A DNA stretch of 64,000 nucleotides from an uncultured Verrucomicrobiota bacterium. Lineage in GTDB: Bacteria; Verrucomicrobiota; Verrucomicrobiia; Limisphaerales; UBA9464. The notes beneath the pieces are model-generated. The model was not told where the DNA came from and made no database searches. It was given only the letters and a program-made list of their open reading frames with translations. Positions 25,521-34,524 of this stretch are shown here, in pieces. Numbering within the stretch: the first letter of the stretch is position 1; each line of letters opens with the position of its first letter. Where the stretch lies: the NCBI GenBank assembly GCA_903907925.1, contig CAIVQB010000113.1, forward strand, positions 1 through 64,000, written 5' to 3'. The position numbers and the translations under genes were made by a program.

Positions 25521-26378
25521 ATGTTCGTTGACGTCCACCTGACCCGGCTCACGGTTTATCCGGTGAAATCCTGTCGAGGGATCGATCTTCAGGAAGCGTC
25601 GCTGACCCCGCACGGGATCGAAATGGACCGCGAATGGATGGTGGTGGATGAACAGGGCGAATTCCTGACCCAACGCAATCATCCCCGGATGGCATTGATC
25701 CACACCACGCTGGAGCCCGATGCGTTGATCCTGATGGCACCGGGCATGGGGCCGCTGTGGGTGACCCTTTCGACGGATAACCCGGCCGCAACGGTGCCTG
25801 TCCGGGTGTGGGAACATGCCACCCTCGCCCGGGACGCGGGGCGCGCGGCGGCGGAGTGGTTGAGCCGATACCTCGGGGTCAACGTCCGATTGGTCCGTTG
25901 GGGATCCGATCAGCATCGATACAGTTCGCGGGACTGGACTGGAGGCATTGAATCGGAGGCCCGGTTTGCGGATGCATTTCCCTATTTGGTGCTCAGCGAA
26001 GCGTCACTGGCCGGGTTGAACGCACGAATTGGCGCTGGCGCCACGCTTCCGATGGATCGGTTCCGGCCGAACCTGGTGATCGCCGGATGCGACGCTCACG
26101 ACGAGGACCGACTGACGGAATTGACCTCGGCGACGGCCGCGTTTCGGGCGGTCAAACCCTGCACCCGATGCCGGATCACCAACACCGATCAGGAGACGGC
26201 GTCCGTCGGAATCCAACCCTTGGAAACCCTCGCCGCCTACCGTCGGGATTCGCGATTCAAAGCGCCGGTGTTTGGCCAGAATTTGATCCTCCTGCGCGGC
26301 GCGGGGGCGCGAATTCGAGTCGGCGATGCCTTTCAACTTTCGGCACTCCCCCCGACTGCGGCCACGCCTCATCTGTGA
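25521..26378 (+). CDS. MOSC-domain protein with N-terminal beta-barrel domain (YcbX-like)
   Basis: A 285-aa protein with the MOSC_N beta-barrel domain (RLTVYPVKSCRGIDLQEASL at residues about 6-25, then GIEMDREWMVVDEQGEFLTQR) and the C-terminal MOSC domain (FADAFPYLVLSEASL, LPMDRFRPNLVI, VKPCTRCRITNTDQ). The conserved cysteine in KPCTRC is the predicted ligand or sulfur carrier. MOSC proteins handle the molybdenum cofactor; YcbX-type members reduce N-hydroxylated substrates with a redox partner. No ferredoxin domain is fused here, unlike E. coli YcbX, so a partner would have to act in trans. The ATG at 25521 is chosen because upstream in-frame sequence overlaps the icd promoter region. Confidence 0.9.
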   Translation: MFVDVHLTRLTVYPVKSCRGIDLQEASLTPHGIEMDREWMVVDEQGEFLTQRNHPRMALIHTTLEPDALILMAPGMGPLWVTLSTDNPAATVPVRVWEHATLARDAGRAAAEWLSRYLGVNVRLVRWGSDQHRYSSRDWTGGIESEARFADAFPYLVLSEASLAGLNARIGAGATLPMDRFRPNLVIAGCDAHDEDRLTELTSATAAFRAVKPCTRCRITNTDQETASVGIQPLETLAAYRRDSRFKAPVFGQNLILLRGAGARIRVGDAFQLSALPPTAATPHL

Positions 26379-26420
26379 AACGGTTGCGACCCTCCTGATT
26401 TCAGCTTCATTCCACCCTCA

Positions 26421-28352
26421 ATGCGCCCGAGTTTCCCCACTTCAATCGTTGCCCTCGCCGGATGTACGGCTGCGGCGGTCTTGTTCACCGCCCGGTCGGA
26501 GGACGCTCCGCCGCCGGAGTTTTCCGTTTCTCCGTATTTCCGTTTTTCCTCGCGGGCCAAGGTGGATCAGGTCGAGGCCGACGTCCGTTCGCCGCGGGTG
26601 GGCATCGATTGGACCGGCACCTGGCTGCTGCCGCCGCGCTGGCGGTTCAGCCTGGAGGCCGGGGTGGAGCACGATCATTACCGGCTCTTCAATTTTGATC
26701 GGGTCTTGGCCGGGGCCGCCGAGCCGTTGCGCGATGCATTCCGGGTGAAGCTCGCTCCGACGGTGAGCTATGGCTTAAACGACCATTGGGCCTTGATCAC
26801 CAGCGGCAGCCTGGAATGGAGCGGGGATCCCGATGCGGAGAATGGGAAGTCGATCATCGTCGGTGGATTTGTCGGTGCGCGTCGTCAGTTTAATGAGAAC
26901 TTCAGCCTGACCTTTGGCGGCCTTGCCTCCACACGCCTGGCCGACACTCCCCGATTCCTGCCGATGGTGGGCGTCGACTGGCAGATTTCGCGTCGATGGC
27001 GGTTGTTCACCCAGGGACCGGGTGGACAGTTGAGCTACGCCATCCGGACGAACGGCCATCCGCTGACCGCCTTTGTCCACATGGCCTACGAAAGCCGTGA
27101 ATTCCGGTTGGCGCCGGATGCCTCCATACCCGGTGGTGTTCTGCGTGATCAATCCTACCCGGTGGGTGTCGGTTTGGAATGGCACGCAACACCCGCGGCC
27201 ACGCTGACCGCTGAAGTGGGCTCGGCCATGTCGGGATCAATTCGCGTCCGGGATAGTCACGACCGCTCCGTGGTGGATCGCGACCTTCAATCCGCGTCGT
27301 TCGTGCGAATCGGACTCAACGTGGCGTTTGGTGGATCAGGTCGCTCCACCGCAAAGTCAGAAGCTTCGCCAGCGGCGGGCGGTCCTGCGTCGTCCGATGC
27401 GACGGGGCCTTCGTTGTCCGGATCGGTCTTTTCCGCGTGGGAAGAGAACGATTCCGTGACCGGCACCGATTCCGATTATTCGCAGGGAATCCAATTCGCC
27501 TACCTCGCGCCCGAGGTGGCCTGGGGTTCCATGCCGTCGAGCCTGGCGTGGTTTGGAGAAAACCTCCCGGCGTTCGGCTATCAGGTGGAACGGGCGCGAT
27601 TCACGGTGGCCACGGGGCAATTGATGTTCACGCCGATCAACATCCACACCGTCGCCCTCCAGACTCAGGACCGGCCCTATGTCGGTTGGATGTATCTCGC
27701 GCCCGCCGTTCAACGTCGCGGACAAACCTCGAGTGGAAACGCCGTGCTGGAAGAATTGCGGCTCGGGCTGGGCTGGATCGGACCCGGGGCACTCGCTGGC
27801 GAAGCGCAAAACTTCATTCACCGCAATTTTGCTATCGGACTGGCGGAAGGCTGGACGCATCAATTGCACAACGAACCCACTGGTGACGTGACCCTGGCGC
27901 GTGCCTGGCGTCATACCCTCGCGGGTGACCGTGATGGCGGTGTGGTGGAATTCATCTCGCACGGTGCATTGACCGGCGGGACACCGCTCACCCAGGCCAC
28001 CGCTGGTGGAATGATCCGCATCGGCGTCAATCTTCCCGACGATTTTGGTCAACCGACCATCCAATCCACGCTACCCATCTCAGCGGGAATCCCGCGAGGG
28101 TTCGGATTCCACGTGTTCGCCGGCATTGAGGGACGGGCGACGGCTTATGACAGTTTCGTCGACGGCAACCTCTGGCGATCCAGCCATTCGGTGACCGGTG
28201 TTCCGTTCGGCTATGAGAGCCGGGTCGGTTTTGCGGTGACCTGGCATTCGCTGGATCTCGGATTCACCCACGGTCGTCAGAGTCCCGATTTCAAACAGCA
28301 GACCGGTGGGAATCACGACTACGGCTCCCTCTGGCTAAACTGGAGAATCTGA
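26421..28352 (+). CDS. Outer-membrane protein with C-terminal LpxR lipid A deacylase domain
   Basis: A 643-aa exported protein with a signal sequence (about residues 1-26). Residues about 34-310 are an outer-membrane beta-barrel-like region with alternating aromatic/polar strands (FSVSPYFRFSSRAKVDQVEA, LTFGGLASTRL, SFVRIGLNVAFG), similar to barrel families of Verrucomicrobia. After a Ser/Ala-rich linker (about 312-330), residues 333-643 form an LpxR (DUF2219) domain with SVFSAWEENDSVTGTDSDYS and QDRPYVGWMYLAP. LpxR removes the 3'-acyloxyacyl chain from lipid A, and END and TDxxYS match its metal/active-site region. Known LpxR proteins are single barrels of about 300 aa, so this is a fusion of about double length. 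Deacylase activity is inferred. Confidence 0.82.
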   Translation: MRPSFPTSIVALAGCTAAAVLFTARSEDAPPPEFSVSPYFRFSSRAKVDQVEADVRSPRVGIDWTGTWLLPPRWRFSLEAGVEHDHYRLFNFDRVLAGAAEPLRDAFRVKLAPTVSYGLNDHWALITSGSLEWSGDPDAENGKSIIVGGFVGARRQFNENFSLTFGGLASTRLADTPRFLPMVGVDWQISRRWRLFTQGPGGQLSYAIRTNGHPLTAFVHMAYESREFRLAPDASIPGGVLRDQSYPVGVGLEWHATPAATLTAEVGSAMSGSIRVRDSHDRSVVDRDLQSASFVRIGLNVAFGGSGRSTAKSEASPAAGGPASSDATGPSLSGSVFSAWEENDSVTGTDSDYSQGIQFAYLAPEVAWGSMPSSLAWFGENLPAFGYQVERARFTVATGQLMFTPINIHTVALQTQDRPYVGWMYLAPAVQRRGQTSSGNAVLEELRLGLGWIGPGALAGEAQNFIHRNFAIGLAEGWTHQLHNEPTGDVTLARAWRHTLAGDRDGGVVEFISHGALTGGTPLTQATAGGMIRIGVNLPDDFGQPTIQSTLPISAGIPRGFGFHVFAGIEGRATAYDSFVDGNLWRSSHSVTGVPFGYESRVGFAVTWHSLDLGFTHGRQSPDFKQQTGGNHDYGSLWLNWRI

Positions 28353-28374
28353 GCCGAGCGGAAGCGGAGGAGAG

Positions 28375-28449
28375 AATCTGGAAAGCATGAAAGCAGGAAA
28401 GGAAAACGGCAGATCGGATTTCTCCTCCTGCTTTCATGCTTTCCAGATT
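28375..28449. repeat. Large perfect inverted repeat between convergent genes
   Basis: Arms 28375-28398 and 28426-28449 are perfect 24-bp reverse complements around a 27-base loop, with imperfect pairing continuing outside. It lies between the stop codons of two convergent genes (28352 and 28464), so the transcript from either side could form a long stem, and it may act as a bidirectional terminator although no T-run is evident. The arm sequence resembles the repeat at 221-258, which suggests that a dispersed element was recruited here. Confidence 0.85.
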
Positions 28450-28463
28450 ATCTCTTCCCCGAT

Positions 28464-29681
28464 TCACGTCCCGGCGAGGGAGACAGCGGGTTCGATGTCG
28501 CGCACCAGCACCCGTCGGGAGAGCCAGATGCTCAACAGGCTTGCGGCAACGGCGGCCCAACCCAGCCACTGATAGCCGATCAGGCGGTGATCCGGCGCGG
28601 TGGTGACGAGCCAACCGCCGAAACCTGAGGCGATGCCCGCGGTAATATCCCGCACACAACTGGTCAGGCTCATGAAGGATCCGCGATGGCTGCGCGGTAC
28701 GGCCAGCGACAAAATGGCCTGGCCCGGGACAAACCGGCCACTGGCGAATCCGAAGAACAACGCCGCCAGCACGAGTACGCCCCAGAGCGGAAGCGGTCCT
28801 GCTTGGGTGAGGAACAGGGTGACTGCGCACGCGACGGCCACCAGAATCGTGAACACCCGGTGGCGGCCGCGACGATCCGCAACCCGTCCAATCCACGGGG
28901 AAACAATCACCGTCACCACCCCGCCCACGAAATAGACGAGGAACAAATGCCGTTCCGGCAGACCGACGTTGGCGACCAGGTAGGGTGAGAGAAAGGGGAT
29001 GACGGTGAAGTGGCCGAAGATCATCGCCGCCATAAAGAGCAGGGCGCGCCCGGCGTTGGCGTCGCGGAGCAAATCGTGGAACGGATGAAAGCTTTCACCG
29101 GCGGGAATCTTGAGATGATCGCGCACTGGCGGCAGAACAAATGCCAGAACGGTCCACATTACGGTGGCGATCGCCGCGAGCAGGAAGAACGGTGCCTCCC
29201 AGTTGAAATGCTGGGCGAGATAAAGTCCGACCGGGATTCCCAGCGCGGCGGCGACCGAGAACGCTGTCATCACGATTCCGAGCCCCGCGGCACGCCGTTC
29301 GGGCGGCACGATGTCACTGACGATGGCCATCACCAATGACCCGGAAACGCCGCCAAAACCACCGCAGACGATCCGCGCCAGCATCAGCGAATGCGCGCTG
29401 TGGGACACCGCGCAGGCGAAGGTCCCGGCCGCAAACCCGGCGTAGGTGATCAGCAGCAGCGTCCGGCGATCCCACCGATCGATGAACGTGGCGGCGATCA
29501 GTCCGATCACTCCGGCGCTGATGGTGTACGCGGCGACGAGGCTGCTGAAGGAGCCCGGTCCAATGTTCAAATCCCGCATCAATTGCGGTCCCAACGGCAT
29601 CATGATCATGAAGTCCATGATGTGGGTGAACTGCACCGCGGCGAGCAGGAGCAGCAGCGGGCGCTCGGGCTGACGGCTCAT
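28464..29681 (-). CDS. Major facilitator superfamily transporter
   Basis: A 405-aa inner-membrane protein with about 12 hydrophobic helices in two halves. The MFS loop 2-3 motif appears as FIDRWDRRTLLLITYAGFA and its second-half counterpart as WIGRVADRRGRHRVFTILVA. Helix 1-2 shows HIMDFMIMMPLGPQLMRDL, a phrase common in drug/arabinose-efflux-like MFS proteins. Substrate is unknown; export of small molecules is likely from the neighbouring RND genes. Its start overlaps the RND pump gene stop by four bases, making it the last member of an efflux operon. It converges on the LpxR-barrel gene. Confidence 0.9.
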   Translation of the reverse strand: MSRQPERPLLLLLAAVQFTHIMDFMIMMPLGPQLMRDLNIGPGSFSSLVAAYTISAGVIGLIAATFIDRWDRRTLLLITYAGFAAGTFACAVSHSAHSLMLARIVCGGFGGVSGSLVMAIVSDIVPPERRAAGLGIVMTAFSVAAALGIPVGLYLAQHFNWEAPFFLLAAIATVMWTVLAFVLPPVRDHLKIPAGESFHPFHDLLRDANAGRALLFMAAMIFGHFTVIPFLSPYLVANVGLPERHLFLVYFVGGVVTVIVSPWIGRVADRRGRHRVFTILVAVACAVTLFLTQAGPLPLWGVLVLAALFFGFASGRFVPGQAILSLAVPRSHRGSFMSLTSCVRDITAGIASGFGGWLVTTAPDHRLIGYQWLGWAAVAASLLSIWLSRRVLVRDIEPAVSLAGT

Positions 29682-32600
29682 CCCGGGGTGCCGTGGGTTG
29701 GAGCTGGAGTTGGGCCGTGGCCGGCCGCTACCGGCACCGGAGCCGGTGTCCGCCGGACTCCAAACCGTTCCGCGAGCTGCATGATGACGGTGTAGAAAAC
29801 CGGGGTAAGGAAAAGGCCAAAGACGGTCACGCCGATCATTCCCGCGAAGACGGCGACTCCCATGGCCTGTCGCATTTCGGCACCGGCACCGTGGGATTTC
29901 ACCAGCGGGAAGACGCCGGCGATGAAGGCGATCGAAGTCATCAAGATCGGCCGGAGACGCAACCGGCAGGCTTCGAGCGCGGATTCAACAATGCCGGTGC
30001 CCCGGTCCTGCGCCGCGCGGGCGAATTCCACGATCAGAATGGCGTTCTTGCAGGCCAGTCCGACCAACACGATCAGGCCAATCTGGGTGAAGATGTTGTT
30101 GTCACCGCCCTGGATCAGGACGCCGGTCATGGCGCTGAGCAGGCACATCGGGACGATGAGAATGATGGCCACCGGAAGAGTGAGGCTTTCGTACTGCGCG
30201 GCGAGTACGAGGAAGACCAGGAGGATGCACAACGGGAAGACGTAGATGCCGGTATTCCCGGCGAGTCGCTGCTGATAGGCCAGCTCAGTCCATTCAAAGG
30301 CCATGCCCGGGGCGATTCCCTGGTGCACGAGCGTTTCGATGAAGGCTTCTGCCTGACCTGAGCTGTACCCAGCGTTGGGTGCGCCATTGATTTCGGCGGC
30401 CGGATAACCGTTGTAGCGCATCACGCGGTCGGGTCCGTACGATTCCCGAACGGTCATCAGGCTGCCGAGTGGCACCATCTGACCCTTGTCATTCTTGGTC
30501 TTCAACCGCGCCACATCGTCCGGTCGATCGCGGAAGGCGGCATCGGCCTGGGCGATGACCTTGTAGGTGCGTCCAAACCGGTTAAAATCGTTCACGTACA
30601 GCGACCCGAGATAAATCTGCATCGTCTCAAACAAATTCTGCAGCGGAACTCCCTGCGACTTGGCCTTCCGACGATCCACGTTGGCGTCGATCTGCGGCAC
30701 GTTGATCTGGTAGGTCGAGTAGACGCCCTGCAGGACGTTCGTCTGATAGCAGCGACCAATGATACCCCAAGTGGCGCCATAAAGGGCTTCCGGTCCGAGA
30801 TTTTGGCGGTCCTCGATGAACAGCTTGAAACCGCCGCCGGTGCTGAGGCCGTTGACCGGTGGGGCGTTGATCACAATTGTCCGCGCCTCCTGGATGGAGG
30901 AAAAGGCTTCCATCAACCGCGCCCGAATCGCCTTTGCCGAAAGATCGTGGGACCGGCGCTCCTCGAACGGTTTGAGCGTGATGAAGGTGATTCCGGAATT
31001 GGGACTGGCGGTGAATCCATTGGGCGACAATCCTGGAAACGCGACGGAGGCTTCCACGCCGGGAACCTTCAATGCCAGTTCGGTCATCCGTTTGACCACC
31101 GCATCGGTCCGATCCAGGGATGCGGCATCCGGAAGCTGGGCCACGCAGATGAGGTATTGTTTGTCCTGCTCGGGAATGAATCCGGTGGGCACTGCGTTGA
31201 AAACACCGCCGGTCAGGAAGAGCAACCCGACATAGACCACCAGACACACGACGCTGTACCGGATGACGCGGGCGACACCGCGGGAGTAGCCGAGGGAGGC
31301 ACGCTCGAAAAAGCGGTTAAACGGACGGAAGATCCAACCGAAGAGCGCGCTGATCCCGCGGGAAAAGGCGTCCGGCTTCTCATGATGCCCGCGCAGCAAC
31401 ACTGCCGACAGGGCGGGGGAAAGGGTCAGGGAATTGAAGGCCGAGATCACCGTTGAAATGGCGATGGTGATGGCGAACTGCTTGTAGAACTGGCCGCTGA
31501 GACCGCTGATGAACGCGGTGGGAATGAAGACCGCGCACAACACCAGGGCTGTCGCGACGATCGGGCCGGTCACTTCATCCATGGCCTTGCGGGTGGCGTC
31601 GATCGGCGACAGTCCGAGGGCGATGTTCCGTTCGACATTTTCCACCACCACGATGGCGTCGTCGACCACGATGCCGATGGCCAGCACCAGGCCGAACAGC
31701 GACAGCGCATTGATGGAGAACCCGAGCGCGGCCATGACGGCGAAGGTGCCCACCAATGAGACCGGCACGGCCACCAACGGAATAATGGACGCCCGCCAGG
31801 TTTGCAGGAACAACAGCACCACCAGCACCACCAGCAGTACGGCTTCAAACAGGGTGTGAATGACGGCGTCGATGGATTTGGCAACGAAGACCGTCGGGTC
31901 GTACACCACGTTGAAATCCATCCCGGCGGGGAAGTTCCGTTTCAAGTCGGCCATCGTCTTGCGGACGGTGCGGGAGAGCTCGAGAGCGTTGCTGCCGGGT
32001 TGTTGGAAGATCGGCAGGGCAACGGCGGATTTGTTGTTGAGCTGCGACCGGAGACTGAATTCACCGGCTCCCAGTTCAATCCGCGCCACGTCGCGCAATC
32101 GGACCGTTTCACCGTGCGCACCGGTCTTGATCAGGATGCCGCCGAATTCCTCCTCGGACACCAGGCGGCCTTGGGTGTTGATCTGAAGTTCGAATCCCAC
32201 CGGTCCGGCCACCGGTTGCTGGCCGACGGCACCGGCCGCGACCTGGACGTTCTGCTCGCGGATCGCATCGACCACATCACTCGCCGTGAGGCCTCGGGCC
32301 GCGGTTTTTTCGGGGTCGAGCCAGACCCGCATCGCGTAGTCGCCCGATCCGAACACCTGGACCTGACCGACGCCGGGAATCCGGGCCAGCACGTCCTTCA
32401 CCTGGAGCGTGGCGTAGTTGCGGACAAAGATGTCGTCGTAGGTTCCGTCAGAGGTCAGATGGACCACCATCGTGAGGTCCGGGGTGGATTTGATGGTCAA
32501 CACACCGAGGCGACGAACCTCTTCCGGCAGCTTGGGTAGGGCCTGTGAAACGCGGTTCTGAACCAGCACCTGGGCTTGGTCGATGTCGGTGCCCAGCTTG

Positions 32601-32887
32601 AAGGTGACCGTCAGCGTCATGACGCCGTCGCTGGTCGACTGCGAAAAGATGTAGAGCGAATTCTCGACGCCGTTGAGCTGCTGTTCGAGGGGGATGGCGA
32701 CCGTTTCGGAGATCGTCTTCGGATTGGCGCCCGGATAGACGGCGCGGACCACGATCTGAGGCGGCGTGACTTCGGGGTACTCGCTGATCGGGAGGCGGAA
32801 GAGGCAGATCAATCCGACCACGAAGATCAGGATCGACAGCACCGCCGCGAAGATCGGGCGGCGGATGAAGAAATGGGAAAAATTCAT
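29678..32887 (-). CDS. RND multidrug efflux permease (HAE1/AcrB type)
   Basis: A 1,069-aa proton-driven inner-membrane pump that takes drugs from the periplasm and passes them to an outer-membrane channel. It opens MNFSHFFIRRPIFAAVLSIL and has 12 helices with two large periplasmic domains. The proton-relay pair lies in GIVVDDAIVVVENVER of helix 4, and the second-half signature QYESLTLPVAIILIVP is present. HAE1 features include GIAPGMAFEWTELAYQQ in the second porter domain. No outer-membrane TolC-like gene is adjacent. It is preceded by the adaptor lipoprotein gene (31 bases) and followed by the MFS gene (4-base overlap). Confidence 0.95.
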   Translation of the reverse strand: MNFSHFFIRRPIFAAVLSILIFVVGLICLFRLPISEYPEVTPPQIVVRAVYPGANPKTISETVAIPLEQQLNGVENSLYIFSQSTSDGVMTLTVTFKLGTDIDQAQVLVQNRVSQALPKLPEEVRRLGVLTIKSTPDLTMVVHLTSDGTYDDIFVRNYATLQVKDVLARIPGVGQVQVFGSGDYAMRVWLDPEKTAARGLTASDVVDAIREQNVQVAAGAVGQQPVAGPVGFELQINTQGRLVSEEEFGGILIKTGAHGETVRLRDVARIELGAGEFSLRSQLNNKSAVALPIFQQPGSNALELSRTVRKTMADLKRNFPAGMDFNVVYDPTVFVAKSIDAVIHTLFEAVLLVVLVVLLFLQTWRASIIPLVAVPVSLVGTFAVMAALGFSINALSLFGLVLAIGIVVDDAIVVVENVERNIALGLSPIDATRKAMDEVTGPIVATALVLCAVFIPTAFISGLSGQFYKQFAITIAISTVISAFNSLTLSPALSAVLLRGHHEKPDAFSRGISALFGWIFRPFNRFFERASLGYSRGVARVIRYSVVCLVVYVGLLFLTGGVFNAVPTGFIPEQDKQYLICVAQLPDAASLDRTDAVVKRMTELALKVPGVEASVAFPGLSPNGFTASPNSGITFITLKPFEERRSHDLSAKAIRARLMEAFSSIQEARTIVINAPPVNGLSTGGGFKLFIEDRQNLGPEALYGATWGIIGRCYQTNVLQGVYSTYQINVPQIDANVDRRKAKSQGVPLQNLFETMQIYLGSLYVNDFNRFGRTYKVIAQADAAFRDRPDDVARLKTKNDKGQMVPLGSLMTVRESYGPDRVMRYNGYPAAEINGAPNAGYSSGQAEAFIETLVHQGIAPGMAFEWTELAYQQRLAGNTGIYVFPLCILLVFLVLAAQYESLTLPVAIILIVPMCLLSAMTGVLIQGGDNNIFTQIGLIVLVGLACKNAILIVEFARAAQDRGTGIVESALEACRLRLRPILMTSIAFIAGVFPLVKSHGAGAEMRQAMGVAVFAGMIGVTVFGLFLTPVFYTVIMQLAERFGVRRTPAPVPVAAGHGPTPAPTHGTPG

Positions 32888-32918
32888 GCGGCAGATCCGA
32901 AGTTCCGATGGTCGGAGT

Positions 32919-34076
32919 TCAACGGCTCGATGGTTCGGCGGTCGACTTGGGTGGGTCGATCGGTTTGACCGGCATTCCCGGCATCATGATCCGCTGGAGT
33001 CCGTTGATCACCACGCGATCGGTGGGCTGGAGTCCGCTGTGAATGATCCGCCGCGTCCCGGCAGCACCGCCGAGGCTGACGACATGTTTCTCCACAATGT
33101 TGGAGGCGTTGACCGTGTAGACGAACTTCAGGCTTTGTTCGGTCATCACCGCCACCTCGGGAATCAGGAGGACTTGTTCGCGTGCGGACCCGGGAACACG
33201 GACGCGCGCGAACAGCCCGGGCAGCAGGCGTCCGTCGGCATTCGGAAACTCGGCGCGCAGCAGAATGCTTCCGGTGGCCGGATCGACCCGGTTGTCGAAA
33301 TGTTCGATGCGGCCGTGAAAGGGACGATCCTTCGAATCTTCCAATCCCATGTCCACGGCAATGCGGCCGTCCTCTGTCTTACTGAGTTTGCCAGCGCGAT
33401 CGAGTGCCTGGAACTTGAGGAAGGACGCCTCGTCGACATCGGCGTAGGCATGGATCGGATCGATGCTGACGACGATGGCCAGAAGCGTGGTGAAGCCATC
33501 GACGCCGGAGACGTTGTTGCCGGCGGTGACCAAGGCGCGGCCGATGCGCCCGGTGATCGGGGATTTGACCTGGCAGTAATCGAGTTCGATGCGGGCTGAA
33601 GTCGCCGCGGCTTCGGCGGCTTGAACCGCGGCTGCGGTGTCCTTCGACTTCCACTGCCGGGTGTCGGCCTCCTCGGATGACAGGGTATTGTTGGTAAGAA
33701 GCTGGCTGCCGCGCGTCGCTTCACGTTGGGCGACTTCCGCGGCCACGCGGGCGCGGGCGAGATCGGCCTCCGCATGACGCAACGCGGTTTCCTTCGGTCG
33801 AGGATTGATGACGAAGAGGACGTCCCCCTTGTTGACCTGCTGACCCGCCGTGAAGCGGACCTCGGTCAGGTACCCGGAAACACGCGGGCGGATTTCCACG
33901 GTCTCCGCCGCGTCCAATCGCGCGGTGAACTCATCGTACTCCACGCGCTCCTCGCGTTCCGGCAAAGCGACAGTGACCTCTTCGGCGGACGGCGGGCCGC
34001 CGTTGGGATGGGGACGGCATCCGGCGGCCGTCCATCCGAGGGCCAGCAGCAAAAAACAAATCGGGAGGCGCAACAT
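32919..34076 (-). CDS. RND efflux membrane-fusion (periplasmic adaptor) lipoprotein
   Basis: A 385-aa adaptor of the AcrA/MexA type that bridges an RND pump and an outer-membrane channel. A lipoprotein signal ends in LGWTAAGC. The lipoyl/barrel-sandwich halves are seen as VEIRPRVSGYLTEVRFTAGQ and YCQVKSPITGRIGRALVTAG, around an alpha-hairpin (ALRHAEADLARARVAAEVAQ region). The membrane-proximal part ends with DRVVINGLQRIMMPGMPVK, typical of AcrA-like adaptors. The lipoprotein ATG at 34074-34076 is chosen over a start nine codons upstream. It directly precedes the RND permease gene, forming its pump pair. Confidence 0.93.
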   Translation of the reverse strand: MLRLPICFLLLALGWTAAGCRPHPNGGPPSAEEVTVALPEREERVEYDEFTARLDAAETVEIRPRVSGYLTEVRFTAGQQVNKGDVLFVINPRPKETALRHAEADLARARVAAEVAQREATRGSQLLTNNTLSSEEADTRQWKSKDTAAAVQAAEAAATSARIELDYCQVKSPITGRIGRALVTAGNNVSGVDGFTTLLAIVVSIDPIHAYADVDEASFLKFQALDRAGKLSKTEDGRIAVDMGLEDSKDRPFHGRIEHFDNRVDPATGSILLRAEFPNADGRLLPGLFARVRVPGSAREQVLLIPEVAVMTEQSLKFVYTVNASNIVEKHVVSLGGAAGTRRIIHSGLQPTDRVVINGLQRIMMPGMPVKPIDPPKSTAEPSSR

Positions 34077-34134
34077 GGAATTAAAGGTGCGGGGATGAGG
34101 CAAAGGCGGCGGGTGATGGCGCGCGTCGACCGGG

Positions 34135-34470
34135 CTATTCCGTCAGGCTCACCACCGAGCGGTTTAAAATATCCTGCTGGCGACTTTGCCAATCGAGCGC
34201 GGACCGGACCTTTTCCTCGGCCAGGACCGGAAGGGCCAGCATCGGAACCGGAGTTTGGAGCGCCACCGCTTCTGCCTCCCGGACCAGGCGTCGGAGGCAC
34301 CGGTGAGGCAGTTTTCCGTCAAATTCGAAGGCAAAAGCCACCACCAGACGGCGAGCCAGTTTTGCGAAATCAGGGGTGAGCCGGCCACCGGCAGAGAGGA
34401 GTTTGGACTGCCGTTTTGGAAGGCTGATAGTTGTAAGTCTTTGTAAAGGAGTGTTCTCCACCGCGATCAT
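34135..34470 (-). CDS. Small conserved-looking protein of unknown function in efflux operon 1
   Basis: A 111-aa soluble protein beginning MIAVENTPLQRLTTISLPKR. It has no signal peptide, membrane helix or recognised domain. The middle is basic and helical (FAKLARRLVVAFAFEFDGKL, then LRRLVREAEAVAL), and the end reads SALDWQSRQQDILNRSVVSLTE. It sits 58 bases upstream of the adaptor gene in the same direction and just downstream of the 22-bp palindrome, so it is probably the first gene of the efflux transcript. It may be a regulator or a small accessory factor; nothing in the sequence decides. Confidence 0.6.
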   Translation of the reverse strand: MIAVENTPLQRLTTISLPKRQSKLLSAGGRLTPDFAKLARRLVVAFAFEFDGKLPHRCLRRLVREAEAVALQTPVPMLALPVLAEEKVRSALDWQSRQQDILNRSVVSLTE

Positions 34471-34485
34471 ACCGGTATTTTGGCT

Positions 34486-34507
34486 TACTTTACCGATCGG
34501 TCAAGTA
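34486..34507. promoter_or_regulatory. 22-bp near-perfect palindrome, probable TetR operator
   Basis: A perfect ACCGATCGGT core (34492-34501) is flanked one base out on each side by TACTT (34486-34490) and AAGTA (34503-34507), giving 20 of 22 symmetric positions. It lies between the tetR-like gene (stop at 34525) and the small efflux-operon gene. On the minus strand a TTGACC overlaps it as a possible -35 box. TetR-family repressors bind such inverted repeats, so it probably controls the efflux operon. Confidence 0.75.
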
Positions 34508-34524
34508 GGCCGGTTCAAAACGCC

